From: Sphingopyxis sp. YR583
Lineage (GTDB): Bacteria; Pseudomonadota; Alphaproteobacteria; Sphingomonadales; Sphingomonadaceae
Assembly (NCBI RefSeq): GCF_900108295.1
Contig: NZ_FNWK01000005.1
Coordinates: 186,001 to 250,000 of the forward strand
Reading direction: 5' to 3'
DNA length: 64,000 bases
Positions within the stretch are counted from its first letter, which is position 1; the number at the start of each line of letters is the position of its first letter. Below the pieces are notes generated by a model. It saw only the letters and a list, made by a program, of their open reading frames with translations, did no database searches and was not told the origin of the DNA. This document shows, one piece after another, positions 42,533 to 51,195 of this stretch. Both the position numbers and the translations under genes were made by a program.

Positions 42533-44803
42533 ATGAAGGCGCATAACCAGTTCCTGCTGTCCGGTGTGGCGGCAATCGCGATGCTTGCCAATGCCGCACC
42601 GGCAATGGCGCAGGCGGCCCCTGCCGACGCGGCAGAGATCGACGACAGCAATGCCAATGAAATCATCGTCACCGCGCAAAAGCGCGAGCAGAATTTGCAG
42701 AATGTGCCGATTTCGATGGAAGTCGTCAGTGGCGCGAAGCTCGCCGAGTTCAACACCAGCGATATCAAGGCGGTGATGAACTACACGCCGAACGTCTTCG
42801 TTCAGTCGACCGCCGGCAACGACGTGATCTATATCCGCGGCTTCGGGTCGCCGCCGGCGAACTTCGCGTTCGACCAGTCGGTGTCGCTCTATGTCGACGG
42901 CATTTATGCCGGCCGCAACCGTCAGGCGCAGGCGCCCTTCTTCGATCTCGCGCGCGTCGAAGTGCTGCGCGGTCCGCAGGGCGCGCTGTTCGGTAAGAAC
43001 ACGGCGGCGGGCGCGGTCAGCGTCGTCTCGGCGGGTCCGACGAAGGAGTTCGAGGGCGCGATCACCGGCCTTTACAATTTCGATCACAAGGGCACCGATT
43101 TCTCGGGCTATCTGTCGGGCCCGATCACCGACACGCTCGGCGCGCGCTTCGCATATAAGATCGTCAATCAGGACGGCTATATCTATAACCGCGCGACCGA
43201 TCACGACGATCCCGAAATCAAGTCGCAGCTGCTGCGCCTGACGCTGAAGTGGGAACCGTCGGCGAACTTCGACTACACGGCGAAGGTCGAATACGGAAAC
43301 CGCGAAGTCATCGGCGGCATCACGGTGTCGAGCCCGCTGACCAGTGGGCAGGATCCGCAGACGTCGCGCTATCTCGAGCGCTCGGCGCTCGGCGATGAGG
43401 GCAATGACAACAAGTCGGTGATGATCTCGGGCGTCGGCAACCTCGCGCTCGGCGACTTCACGCTGACCTCGGTCACCGGTTACAGCTGGTTCAAGTCGAA
43501 GATCGTCAACGGGTTCGACCAGACGATCCCGAACAGCGGCGGCGCCTTCACGTCGAACTCGGTCTACAATGCGTTCCCCGAACGCTTCGACCAGATTTCG
43601 CAGGAAATCCGCATCCTGTCGCCAACGGGCAAGACCTTCGAATTCATCGTCGGCGCCTATTATGACAAGTCGAACTATACGCTGGAGCAATATCAAGGCT
43701 TCAACATCCCGAGCCTCAATATTCCCGGCGTGATCGTCGGCCCCTATTTCGGCCGCATTGACAGCGTCTTCAATCAGGAAGCCGAAAGCTGGTCGGTGTT
43801 CGGACAGGGCACGTTCAACATTACCGAAGCCTTCCGCGCGATCGGCAGCCTGCGGTACAGCCACACCAAGAAGGACGGCGATTTCGCTGCCCGCCTTGTC
43901 TATGGCTCGAACGGCGTCAACGGCCAGCCCTTTGCCCTGCGCCCGATTTCGAGCGCGGCCGGCAAGATCAGCGAAGGCAATGTCGATCCCTCGATCACGC
44001 TGCAATATGACATCGCACCGCGTATCATGGTCTATGGCACCTGGGGCCGCGGTTCGAAGTCGGGCGGCTTCGTGTCGAACACGCTCGGTACGACGAACGC
44101 GACCTTCACCTTCGAACCCGAACAGTCGGAGAATTTCGAGGCCGGCATCAAGTCGACATTGTTCGACGGCAAGGTCGTCGCGAACGTCTCCGCCTATCAC
44201 ACCAAGTTCAAGGATTTGCAGGTTTCGGTCTATCAGCCCGCGACGTCGAGCTATCTGACCGGCAACGCCGCAGCCGCGACGTCGAAGGGCATCGAAGGCT
44301 CGCTCAGCATCTATCCGATCGAGAATTTCGACATCAGCGCGTCGGCCGCCTATTCGGATATCAAATATGACGATTATCCGGGCGCAGCCTGCCTTGCCTC
44401 GCAGGTCGGCTGTACTCCGGCGACGAACAACCTCGCCGGCTACCCCGTCGCTTATGCCTCGAAATGGACCGGCAGCGTCACGGCGCACGCGCGCTTCGAT
44501 ATGTCGGAAGACCTGAAGCTCGACATCACCGGCGTCGCGGCGGGGCGTTCGAAATATTTCAATTCGGACAACCAGAGCCCGATCTTCGGTGTGCAGGACG
44601 GCTATGTGAAGCTCGACCTGCGCGTGCAACTCGCCGATCGGGACAATAGCTGGCACCTCGCGCTGGTCGGCAAGAATCTGACGAACCAGAAAACGATCGG
44701 CAGCGCATTCAACCTGCCCGCCCCGATCACGCCGGTTCCGCGCGCGATCCTGTATCTCGAACCCACGCGCAACATTTCGGTCGAGGCCGGGATCAAGTTC
44801 TAG
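42533..44803 (+). CDS. TonB-dependent outer-membrane receptor
   Basis: A 756-residue receptor for energised uptake across the outer membrane. The signal peptide ends APAMAQA; the TonB box region NEIIVTAQKREQNLQNVPIS is followed by a plug domain (VEVLRGPQGALFGKNTAAGA) and a 22-strand barrel ending in VEAGIKF with the expected terminal phenylalanine. This class in sphingomonads often imports aromatics, terpenoids or sugars rather than iron. GGGAGGG precedes the ATG at 42533. It heads the receptor-SnoaL-GST unit. Confidence 0.95.
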   Translation: MKAHNQFLLSGVAAIAMLANAAPAMAQAAPADAAEIDDSNANEIIVTAQKREQNLQNVPISMEVVSGAKLAEFNTSDIKAVMNYTPNVFVQSTAGNDVIYIRGFGSPPANFAFDQSVSLYVDGIYAGRNRQAQAPFFDLARVEVLRGPQGALFGKNTAAGAVSVVSAGPTKEFEGAITGLYNFDHKGTDFSGYLSGPITDTLGARFAYKIVNQDGYIYNRATDHDDPEIKSQLLRLTLKWEPSANFDYTAKVEYGNREVIGGITVSSPLTSGQDPQTSRYLERSALGDEGNDNKSVMISGVGNLALGDFTLTSVTGYSWFKSKIVNGFDQTIPNSGGAFTSNSVYNAFPERFDQISQEIRILSPTGKTFEFIVGAYYDKSNYTLEQYQGFNIPSLNIPGVIVGPYFGRIDSVFNQEAESWSVFGQGTFNITEAFRAIGSLRYSHTKKDGDFAARLVYGSNGVNGQPFALRPISSAAGKISEGNVDPSITLQYDIAPRIMVYGTWGRGSKSGGFVSNTLGTTNATFTFEPEQSENFEAGIKSTLFDGKVVANVSAYHTKFKDLQVSVYQPATSSYLTGNAAAATSKGIEGSLSIYPIENFDISASAAYSDIKYDDYPGAACLASQVGCTPATNNLAGYPVAYASKWTGSVTAHARFDMSEDLKLDITGVAAGRSKYFNSDNQSPIFGVQDGYVKLDLRVQLADRDNSWHLALVGKNLTNQKTIGSAFNLPAPITPVPRAILYLEPTRNISVEAGIKF

Positions 44804-44816
44804 GTTCGAATTTTCG

Positions 44817-45314
44817 ATGTCCCAGGGATCGGCCGCCATCGATGCTTTCCTCGACAGGGAAGCAGCGGTGGCGGCCGTGACCCGTTATGCGAGCGCGCTC
44901 GATGCGCGCGACTGGGGCGCTTACCGCGCGCTTTTTACGGACGAGATCGCGATCGACTATGCCTCGATCGGCTCGCTCGTCGCGACGGTGCCCGCCGATG
45001 AATGGACGAACCGCTGCCGGACGCTCGAGGGCTTCGACGCGACGGCGCACCAATTGCACAATATCGTCGCCGCGATCGACGGCGACGAGGCGACGGTGAC
45101 GAGCATCGTCGATGCCGTGCACGTCGTCGGGGTCGAGGACCGCGCGCTGCTCGGCGACCTGATCGGCCGCTACACGCACCGGCTGGTGCGGCAGGGCGAG
45201 TGGAAGATTGCGGGCGTGACGCTGTCCGTTGTTGCCTACCCCGCTGGGAAGGAAGCGTTCGAAGCCGCCTTCGCCGCCGCGCGCGCCATTTTCGCCGAAG
45301 GAAATTCCGCATGA
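44817..45314 (+). CDS. SnoaL-like / NTF2-fold protein
   Basis: A 165-residue protein of the NTF2-like superfamily. It opens with the usual helix IDAFLDREAAVAAVTRYASA and continues DARDWGAYRALFTDEIAIDY, then the C-terminal strand RYTHRLVRQGEWKIAGVTLS. Members act as hydratases, isomerases or cyclases, or as small-molecule binders; the reaction here is unknown. Its stop overlaps the next gene's ATG by 4 nt. A second such gene lies at 49181-49576. Confidence 0.8.
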   Translation: MSQGSAAIDAFLDREAAVAAVTRYASALDARDWGAYRALFTDEIAIDYASIGSLVATVPADEWTNRCRTLEGFDATAHQLHNIVAAIDGDEATVTSIVDAVHVVGVEDRALLGDLIGRYTHRLVRQGEWKIAGVTLSVVAYPAGKEAFEAAFAAARAIFAEGNSA

Positions 45315-46021
45315 TCGACGTCTATTTCACGCCCACGCCGAACGGCCACAAGGTCTCGATCATGCTCGAAGAGGTCGGACTGGACCATAATCTGATCGGC
45401 ATGAACATGCTGGAGGGCGACCATCTGACGCCCGAATACAGGCGGATCAATCCGAACGGACGCCTGCCCGCGATCGTCGACCATGATCCGATCGGCGGCG
45501 GCGCGCCGCTGCCGGTGTTCGAGAGCGGCGCGATCCTGCTTTATCTGGCCGAGAAGAGCGGCAAGCTGCTCCCCGAAAGCCCGCGCCGCCGATCACAAGC
45601 GCAGCAATGGCTGATGTGGCAGATGGCGAGCTTCGGTCCGATGCAGGGACAGGCGCATCATTTCATCCGCTATGCGCCCGAGGGGCAGACCTATCCGGTC
45701 GAACGTTATCGCAACGAGACGCTGCGGCTGCTTCATGTGCTTAACGGCCGGCTTGGTGAAGCCGAGTATCTGGCCGAAGAATATTCGATCGCCGATATTG
45801 CGGCGTGGCCGTGGACGCGCGCGATCCGTGCGATCGGGCTGACGCTCGACGATTATCCGGCGGTTGCCGACTGGTTCGCGCGGATCAGCGAGCGCCCTGC
45901 GGTGATCGCGGGGACCGACGTCAAAAATGCAGCAAACCTGTCGAGCGCGCGCCCGGTGCTGACCGAGGCACAATGGTCGAACCTGTTCGGCAAGAATATG
46001 CTGGAAGCGCCGACGCGCTAA
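45311..46021 (+). CDS. Glutathione S-transferase, Nu-like
   Basis: A 236-residue paralogue of the GST at 41176-41901: YFTPTPNGHKVSIMLEEVGL and VFESGAILLYLAEKSGKLLP match it closely, as does the C-terminal tail EAQWSNLFGKNMLEA. The start overlaps the SnoaL gene as ATGA. The two Nu-like enzymes bracket the receptor gene and may have distinct substrates. Activity on ethers, disulfides or epoxides cannot be told apart from sequence. Confidence 0.88.
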   Translation: MIDVYFTPTPNGHKVSIMLEEVGLDHNLIGMNMLEGDHLTPEYRRINPNGRLPAIVDHDPIGGGAPLPVFESGAILLYLAEKSGKLLPESPRRRSQAQQWLMWQMASFGPMQGQAHHFIRYAPEGQTYPVERYRNETLRLLHVLNGRLGEAEYLAEEYSIADIAAWPWTRAIRAIGLTLDDYPAVADWFARISERPAVIAGTDVKNAANLSSARPVLTEAQWSNLFGKNMLEAPTR

Positions 46022-46034
46022 ACCAACCTATATC

Positions 46035-46108
46035 TCGTCATTCCCGCGGAAGCGGGAACCCAGCGAGCTGCCGTTGCAGCTAGGTTCCCGCTTTCGCGGG
46101 AATGACGA
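46035..46108. repeat. REP-like palindrome (GTCATTCCCGC type)
   Basis: TCGTCATTCCCGCGGAAGCG at the left and CGCTTTCGCGGGAATGACGA at the right are near complements, with a small inner palindrome around GAGCTGCCGTTGCAGCT. It sits between the convergent GST and SDR genes and may also act as a terminator. Confidence 0.75.
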
Positions 46109-46116
46109 ATTGTGGG

Positions 46117-46884
46117 TCATACCGTGTCGGCGTGGCCCCACTGATATTCGACCTGGCCGTTCACACGCCGCACCGCTACCCAGTCGCCACCCGCAAGGCC
46201 GTCATCCTCGATCAGCGCCATGACGCCGCCCGCGATATCCTCTGGCGCGCACGCCTCGTTGTTCGCGAGCACGGTCTTCATCCATTCGGACTTGCCGCCC
46301 GCGCCCGTCGTGTCGAGGATGGGCGTGTCGACCAGCCCCGGCAGCATGCCCGCGACGCGGACGTTGCATTCCTCCTTCAGCGGCGCGCAGCAGCGCGTGA
46401 ACATCATCACCGCCGCCTTGGTCGTCGCATACATGGCGTCGTAGAAGCCGGTGCCGAGCGCGACGGTCGAGACGGTGTTGACGATCACCCCGCCGCCGCG
46501 TGCCTTCATCTTCTGCACCGCGATCTGCGTCGCGGCGACGAGCGAGGTGATGTTGACGTCGATAATCCAGCGGATGCGCGCCGCATCGACGTCGGGGAAT
46601 TGCGGCAGGCCCGACACGACGCCGGCATTGTTGTGCAATATATCGACGTCGCCATGCGCCTCGAACCAGGCTTCGACCACGGGGATGTCGGAAAGGTCGA
46701 GGATATGCGTCGTTACCCGCGCCCCCGCCGCCGCGACGCGCCGCGCGGTTTCGGCGAGCGCGTCTTCCTTCACATCGACGAGCCTGATTTCCGAGGCACC
46801 GCGCTCCGCCAGCATCACCGCGGTCGCACGACCGATGCCGCCCGCCGAGCCGGTGACGATCGCCGTCTTGCCGTTGATTTCCAT
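46117..46884 (-). CDS. Short-chain dehydrogenase/reductase (SDR)
   Basis: A 255-residue NAD(P)-dependent oxidoreductase. Cofactor motif TAIVTGSAGGIGRATAVMLA, NNAGVV, the catalytic serine in NTVSTVALGTG and the Y-x3-K motif YATTK are intact. An acidic residue after the second strand (RLVDVKED) favours NAD. The ATG at 46884 has a GGGAGAG ribosome binding site; an upstream start adds 13 residues. It is divergent from the MFS gene with operator copy 2 between. Confidence 0.9.
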   Translation of the reverse strand: MEINGKTAIVTGSAGGIGRATAVMLAERGASEIRLVDVKEDALAETARRVAAAGARVTTHILDLSDIPVVEAWFEAHGDVDILHNNAGVVSGLPQFPDVDAARIRWIIDVNITSLVAATQIAVQKMKARGGGVIVNTVSTVALGTGFYDAMYATTKAAVMMFTRCCAPLKEECNVRVAGMLPGLVDTPILDTTGAGGKSEWMKTVLANNEACAPEDIAGGVMALIEDDGLAGGDWVAVRRVNGQVEYQWGHADTV

Positions 46885-46935
46885 CTCTTCTCTCCCGTCC
46901 ATCTTGTCGCTACCGTAAAGCACGTTGACAGATAA

Positions 46936-46951
46936 ACTTAAATACCTAAGT
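46936..46951. promoter_or_regulatory. Operator copy 2, SDR/MFS gap
   Basis: ACTTAA-ATAC-CTAAGT, one mismatch between the arms. It lies just after a TTGACA box (46925-46930) and covers the spacer and -10 region (about 46947-46953) of the likely MFS promoter, 40 nt before that gene's start. Confidence 0.7.
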
Positions 46952-46991
46952 ATTTTTCGACCGAGAAGACTCGTGCGTTTTGGGGAGAGTT

Positions 46992-48287
46992 ATGTCGCAA
47001 GCTACCACCCTCGATGGGGGCGCTCCGGCGCCGGACAGCGGGCTCGCGCTGCGCCGCAATGTCGCGCTCGTCATGCTGTTCATCGTCGGCACGATCAACT
47101 TCGTCGACCGCCAGCTCCTGTCGGTGCTCGTCGAACCGATCCGCGCCGACATGGATTTCAGCGATACGCAGTTCGGCCTGCTTACCGGCCTCGCCTTCGC
47201 ACTTTTCTATGCGGCGATGGGCGTGCCCGTCGCGATGATCGCCGACCGCTGGAACCGCGTGAAGCTGATCGGTATCGCCTGCGTCGTGTGGAGCGGTTTC
47301 ACTGCGGCATGCGGCATGGCGTCGAACTTCTGGCAACTCGCGCTGATGCGTTTCGGCGTCGGTGCTGGCGAAGCGGGCGGCACCGCGCCGTCGCTGTCGG
47401 TGATCGCCGACTATTATCCGCCCGCGCAGCGCCCGCTGGCGATCGGGCTGTTCACGTTAAACGGCCCGTTCGGGGTTTTCGTCGGTGCGACGTTCGGCGC
47501 ATGGGCCGCCGCGAACATCGGCTGGCGCAACGCCTTCCTGTTGATCGGCATTGTCGGCATCGTCGTCGCGCCGATCCTGATCTGGCTCGTCCGCGAGCCT
47601 GCGCGCGGGCAAATGGACACGCAGAAAACCGCCGACGAAGCCCTGCCCTTTTCGCAGAGCCTCGCGATGTTCTGGCGCCGCCCGTCGCTGCGTATGGTGA
47701 TGATCGGCAGCGGTCTTGCGGCCTTTACCAGCTATGGCATGCTCAACTGGATTCCGGCGTTCCTGATGCGGACGCAGAAGATGCCGCTGGAAGCAATGGC
47801 GACATATTTCGGGCCGGCTGCGGGCATCACGTTCGGTATCGGCATCCTCGGCGGCGGCTGGCTGGTCAGCCACCGCGCCAAGGTGTCGGCGCGCGCCTAT
47901 GGCTCGATCCCGGCACTGGCAACGCTGGTGCTGATCCCGACCTTTATCGCCGCGCTGCTGGTCGATAGCTGGCAGCTCTCGCTCGCGCTGCTGCTGGTCC
48001 CGATGGCGGCGTGCACCGCCTATGTCGCCCCTGCCCTCGCACTCGTGCAGAATTTGACCCCGCCGCGCAGCCGCGCGACCGCCGCCGCGGTGCTGATGCT
48101 GATGTTCAACATCATCGGGCTTGGGCTCGGGCCGCTGTTCGCCGGGATCGTCAGCGACAGCCTGAAGCCCGAATATGGCGACGAGAGCCTGCGATGGGCG
48201 TTGATGGCGCTGATGCCCTTCGCCGCTGCGGCTGGCATCGCGCAGTATCGCATGACGCGCTATCTGGAGAAGGACTTCGCCGAATGA
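46992..48287 (+). CDS. MFS transporter (spinster/aromatic acid type)
   Basis: A 431-residue permease with twelve membrane segments. The N-terminal segment INFVDRQLLSVLVEPIRADM and the loop DRWNRVKLIGIACVVWSGFT are typical of the MFS family close to Spns and aromatic acid transporters. GGGGAGAG before the ATG at 46992 fixes the start. It probably moves the substrate or an intermediate of this cluster across the inner membrane, paired with the TonB receptor. Its stop overlaps the next SDR gene by 4 nt. Confidence 0.9.
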   Translation: MSQATTLDGGAPAPDSGLALRRNVALVMLFIVGTINFVDRQLLSVLVEPIRADMDFSDTQFGLLTGLAFALFYAAMGVPVAMIADRWNRVKLIGIACVVWSGFTAACGMASNFWQLALMRFGVGAGEAGGTAPSLSVIADYYPPAQRPLAIGLFTLNGPFGVFVGATFGAWAAANIGWRNAFLLIGIVGIVVAPILIWLVREPARGQMDTQKTADEALPFSQSLAMFWRRPSLRMVMIGSGLAAFTSYGMLNWIPAFLMRTQKMPLEAMATYFGPAAGITFGIGILGGGWLVSHRAKVSARAYGSIPALATLVLIPTFIAALLVDSWQLSLALLLVPMAACTAYVAPALALVQNLTPPRSRATAAAVLMLMFNIIGLGLGPLFAGIVSDSLKPEYGDESLRWALMALMPFAAAAGIAQYRMTRYLEKDFAE

Positions 48288-49171
48288 CCGACGTCGCGGG
48301 CAAGACCGCCTTCATCACCGGCGGTGCAAGCGGGCTCGGGCTCGCGACCGCCCGGGCACTCGCCGCAAAGGGGGCATCAGTGATCCTCGCCGATATCGAC
48401 GCGGCGGGTGCCGAAAATGCGGCCGCCACGCTGCGCAACGAGGGCACAAGCGCGCTGGGTCTTCAACTCGACGTGACGAGCGAGGAAAGCTGGGCCGAGG
48501 CGGGCGCCAAAGCACGCGAATTCGGCCCGGTGCGCATATTGTTCAGCAACGCCGGGGTCGGCGGCGGATCGGGACCGTTCGAGCAATATGACACCGACGT
48601 CTGGCGCTGGAATTATGCGGTCAACGCACATGCGCATCTTTATGCCTGCCGGACCTTCCTCGGCGACATGAAGGCGAGCGGCGAGCCGAGCCATCTCGTC
48701 ATCACCTCTTCCATGGTCGCGATCGTGCCCCCGCCGATCTCGGTCGCCTATATCAGTTCCAAATATGCGACGCTGGGCATCGCGATGGCGCTGCGCAACG
48801 AACTCGCTGAAAGCTGCGTCGATATTTCGGTGCTGATGCCCGGCATGTCGGCGACGCGGATCGTCGAGACGACGCGCGACCTGCGTCCCGTCGAGGTCGA
48901 GGTCGGTAAGGCCGCGGCGACGAGCCAGGCGATGCAGGGCGTGCTCGCCGGCGGCATGTCCCCCGACAAGATCGGCGCGCGCGTCGTGCAGGCGATCGAA
49001 AATGGCGAATACTGGATCTTCACCCACCCCGAATGGAAGGCGATGGCCGAACTGGTGACGCAGGATATGCTGTCGTCCTTCGGTCCATCGGCCGATCCCG
49101 GTTACCGGGGCGACGATATCGACGGGCTGATCGCCGCGAACGGCGGCCGCATGTTCGGCGCGAAAAAATAG
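48284..49171 (+). CDS. Short-chain dehydrogenase/reductase (SDR)
   Basis: A 295-residue SDR. Cofactor motif TAFITGGASGLGLATARALA, acidic LADIDAAG (NAD preference), SNAGVGGGSGP, catalytic serine in ITSSMVAIVP and the Y-x3-K motif YISSK are all seen. The C-terminus is longer than in classical SDRs. The start overlaps the MFS stop as ATGA. It is the second gene of a six-gene plus-strand run to 52425. Confidence 0.9.
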   Translation: MTDVAGKTAFITGGASGLGLATARALAAKGASVILADIDAAGAENAAATLRNEGTSALGLQLDVTSEESWAEAGAKAREFGPVRILFSNAGVGGGSGPFEQYDTDVWRWNYAVNAHAHLYACRTFLGDMKASGEPSHLVITSSMVAIVPPPISVAYISSKYATLGIAMALRNELAESCVDISVLMPGMSATRIVETTRDLRPVEVEVGKAAATSQAMQGVLAGGMSPDKIGARVVQAIENGEYWIFTHPEWKAMAELVTQDMLSSFGPSADPGYRGDDIDGLIAANGGRMFGAKK

Positions 49172-49180
49172 GAGAGACAC

Positions 49181-49576
49181 ATGGCAGAGCAGGACGACAT
49201 TCGCGCAATGGCGCAGCGCTTCTTCGACGCGATCGAAGCTGGCGATATCGAGACGATGCGCGGCAGCTTCACCGACGATGCCGAGATCTGGCACAATACC
49301 GACGAGCTGATCGTCACCCCCGCGCAGACCGCGCAGACGCTGACCGGCATGGTTACGCGGATCAAGGACCGCGAATATGCCGACCGCCGGCTGACAACCT
49401 TCCCCGGCGGTTTCGTCCAGCAGCATGTCCTGAAGGGTGTGCGCGTCCACGACGACGGCCCGGTCCGCCTGCCCTGCGCGATCGTGTGCAAGGTCGAGAA
49501 TGGCAAGATCACGCGGCTCGACGAATATTTCGACAGCGCGCACGTCGCCGAATTCCGCAAATTTGCAAACGCTTGA
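49181..49576 (+). CDS. SnoaL-like / NTF2-fold protein
   Basis: A 131-residue protein of the SnoaL-like type: AQRFFDAIEAGDIETMRGSF, TDDAEIWHNTDELIVTPAQT, then KGVRVHDDGPVRLPCAIVCK and the end ITRLDEYFDSAHVAEF. A GGAGAG ribosome binding site precedes the ATG. The reaction is unknown; an isomerase or hydratase step is possible. It is not closely similar to the SnoaL-like gene at 44817. Confidence 0.83.
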   Translation: MAEQDDIRAMAQRFFDAIEAGDIETMRGSFTDDAEIWHNTDELIVTPAQTAQTLTGMVTRIKDREYADRRLTTFPGGFVQQHVLKGVRVHDDGPVRLPCAIVCKVENGKITRLDEYFDSAHVAEFRKFANA

Positions 49577-49586
49577 GGAGTTAGTC

Positions 49587-50234
49587 ATGCCCGTCCTGCG
49601 CCAGGTTCCCCGGTCCGAAGTCACCGACGAGACCGTCCTCGCTTATTACAACCGCCTGTTCGGCGAGCGCGATCCCGTTGCCGAGCCCGGGACCGCGACC
49701 GGAACCCCGGGCGACTGGTGGACGGTATTCGCGCTGTCGCCCGACATCTTCGAACATGCGGTCAAGGGTTTCGCCGTCTATCGCAATCCCGCGCGGACGA
49801 TCGATCCGGTGCTGCGCGAGCTCGGCCAGACGCGCGCCGGCTGGGTCAAGGGCAGCCAGTTCGTCTTTTCGCAGCATTGCAAGTCGCTCCGCGGGCTTGG
49901 CGTCAGTGAAGAGAAGATCGCGTCGATCGCGCATTGGCAGGTCGCCGATTGCTATGACGAGCAGGAACGCACCGTGCTCGCCTATGCCGACTGCCTTGCG
50001 CAGGCGAGCGGGCGCGTCCCGCTCGAGGTTTTCGACAAGCTCAAGACCTTCTGGAATGACGAGCAAATTTTCGAATTCACCTACATCACCTGCCTCTATG
50101 ACATGCATGCGGTGATCACCCGCGCGCTGCGCATGGAATATGACGCGCGCGAGGATCCGATCGTCGAGGTCGCCGCGCCCGAAGGCTTCAGCGCGGCCGA
50201 CTTCCTCAGCGCCCCGCGACCCGCGAACGGATAA
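49587..50234 (+). CDS. Carboxymuconolactone decarboxylase family protein
   Basis: A 215-residue helical protein of the AhpD/CMD superfamily. The active-site-like helix GSQFVFSQHCKSLRGLGVSE and the later QERTVLAYADCLAQASGRVP match the family. A GAGGAG site precedes the ATG. Such proteins act as decarboxylases, peroxidase partners or hydrolases. No other beta-ketoadipate genes are near, so true 4-carboxymuconolactone activity is unlikely. Confidence 0.82.
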   Translation: MPVLRQVPRSEVTDETVLAYYNRLFGERDPVAEPGTATGTPGDWWTVFALSPDIFEHAVKGFAVYRNPARTIDPVLRELGQTRAGWVKGSQFVFSQHCKSLRGLGVSEEKIASIAHWQVADCYDEQERTVLAYADCLAQASGRVPLEVFDKLKTFWNDEQIFEFTYITCLYDMHAVITRALRMEYDAREDPIVEVAAPEGFSAADFLSAPRPANG

Positions 50235-51148
50235 TGAGCGACTACGGCACCCCCGTGGTTGTCGCGACGGGCCTTCGTTTTCCTGAAGGCCCGGTGCCGA
50301 TGGCGGACGGGTCGGTGCTGCTGGTCGAGATCGCGCGCGGCACGCTGACGCGCGTCCTGCCCGGCGGCAGCCTGTCGGTCGTTGCGGAGCTTGGCGGCGG
50401 GCCCAACGGGCTCGCTGTCGGGCCCGATGGTGCCGCCTATGTCTGCAACAATGGCGGTTTCGAATGGGTCGAGGCGGGCGACCTGCTCTTTCCCGGCCAT
50501 GCTGCGCATGCCGAGCCCTGCGGATCGATCCAGCGCGTCGACCTGACCACCGGCACCGTGACGACGGTCTACGACAGTTTCGACGGGGAGCGCCTGAAGG
50601 GACCGAACGATATCGTCTTCGATGCGGACGGCGGCTTCTGGTTCACCGATCATGGGCAGGTCCGGGGCACCGGCCGCGATCATGGCGCAATCTATCATGC
50701 GGCCGCCGACGGGTCGAAGATCAGCCGCCAGCGCGCCGACATGATGGGGCCGAACGGCATCGGCCTCTCGCCCGACGGCAAGACGCTCTACGTCAGCGAG
50801 ACGATGACCGCGCGCGTCTGGGCGATGGAGATCGTTGCCCCCGGCGAACTCGCCGCACCGCCGCCCTGGGCGCCCGGCCGCTTTGTCGGCACACCGCCCG
50901 CCTTTCGCCTCCTCGACAGCATGGCGATCGAGGAAAATGGGTGCATCTGCGTCGGCACAATGGTCGAGGGCGGGATTACGATCTTCGACCCCGATGGCAG
51001 TGGCTCGGAGTTCGTGCCGCTGCCTGACATCGGCATCACCAACATCGCCTTTGGCGGCACCGATCGGCGCGATGCCTACATCACCGCATCGACGACAGGC
51101 ACGCTTTACCGCGTCCGTTGGCCGCGCCCCGGATTAACCGTCAACTAA
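50234..51148 (+). CDS. SMP-30/gluconolactonase family hydrolase
   Basis: A 304-residue six-bladed propeller. Metal ligands are predicted in RFPEGP (Glu), KGPNDIVFDADGGFWFTDHG (Asn) and MGPNGIGLSPDGKTLYVSET (Asn), with the Asp in FRLLDSMAIEENG. The family hydrolyses lactones, so it may open a lactone intermediate. Start and the upstream stop overlap as TAATG. Its own stop codon lies inside the 37-nt palindrome. Confidence 0.88.
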   Translation: MSDYGTPVVVATGLRFPEGPVPMADGSVLLVEIARGTLTRVLPGGSLSVVAELGGGPNGLAVGPDGAAYVCNNGGFEWVEAGDLLFPGHAAHAEPCGSIQRVDLTTGTVTTVYDSFDGERLKGPNDIVFDADGGFWFTDHGQVRGTGRDHGAIYHAAADGSKISRQRADMMGPNGIGLSPDGKTLYVSETMTARVWAMEIVAPGELAAPPPWAPGRFVGTPPAFRLLDSMAIEENGCICVGTMVEGGITIFDPDGSGSEFVPLPDIGITNIAFGGTDRRDAYITASTTGTLYRVRWPRPGLTVN

Positions 51149-51165
51149 GTTGACGGTTAATCCGG
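51129..51165. promoter_or_regulatory. Perfect 37-nt palindrome at the SMP-30 stop codon
   Basis: Arms CCGGATTAACCGTCAACT (51129-51146) and AGTTGACGGTTAATCCGG (51148-51165) flank one central A. It covers the SMP-30 stop codon and ends 30 nt before the next start. The right arm holds TTGACG, a possible -35. It could be an operator or a 3'-end hairpin; no T-tract follows. Confidence 0.6.
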
Positions 51166-51195
51166 ATAATGATAAAAGAAGCGGGAGAGGACAGA

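Noticed and set aside
42470..44839. A 789-codon open frame antisense to the TonB-dependent receptor
   Set aside because: The receptor has signal peptide, TonB box, plug and terminal phenylalanine; the antisense frame has no recognisable features.
51140..51150. CAACTAAGTTG as a seventh MarR-type operator
   Set aside because: It shares CTAAGT but lacks the 6-4-6 dyad; it is the centre of a different, much longer palindrome.
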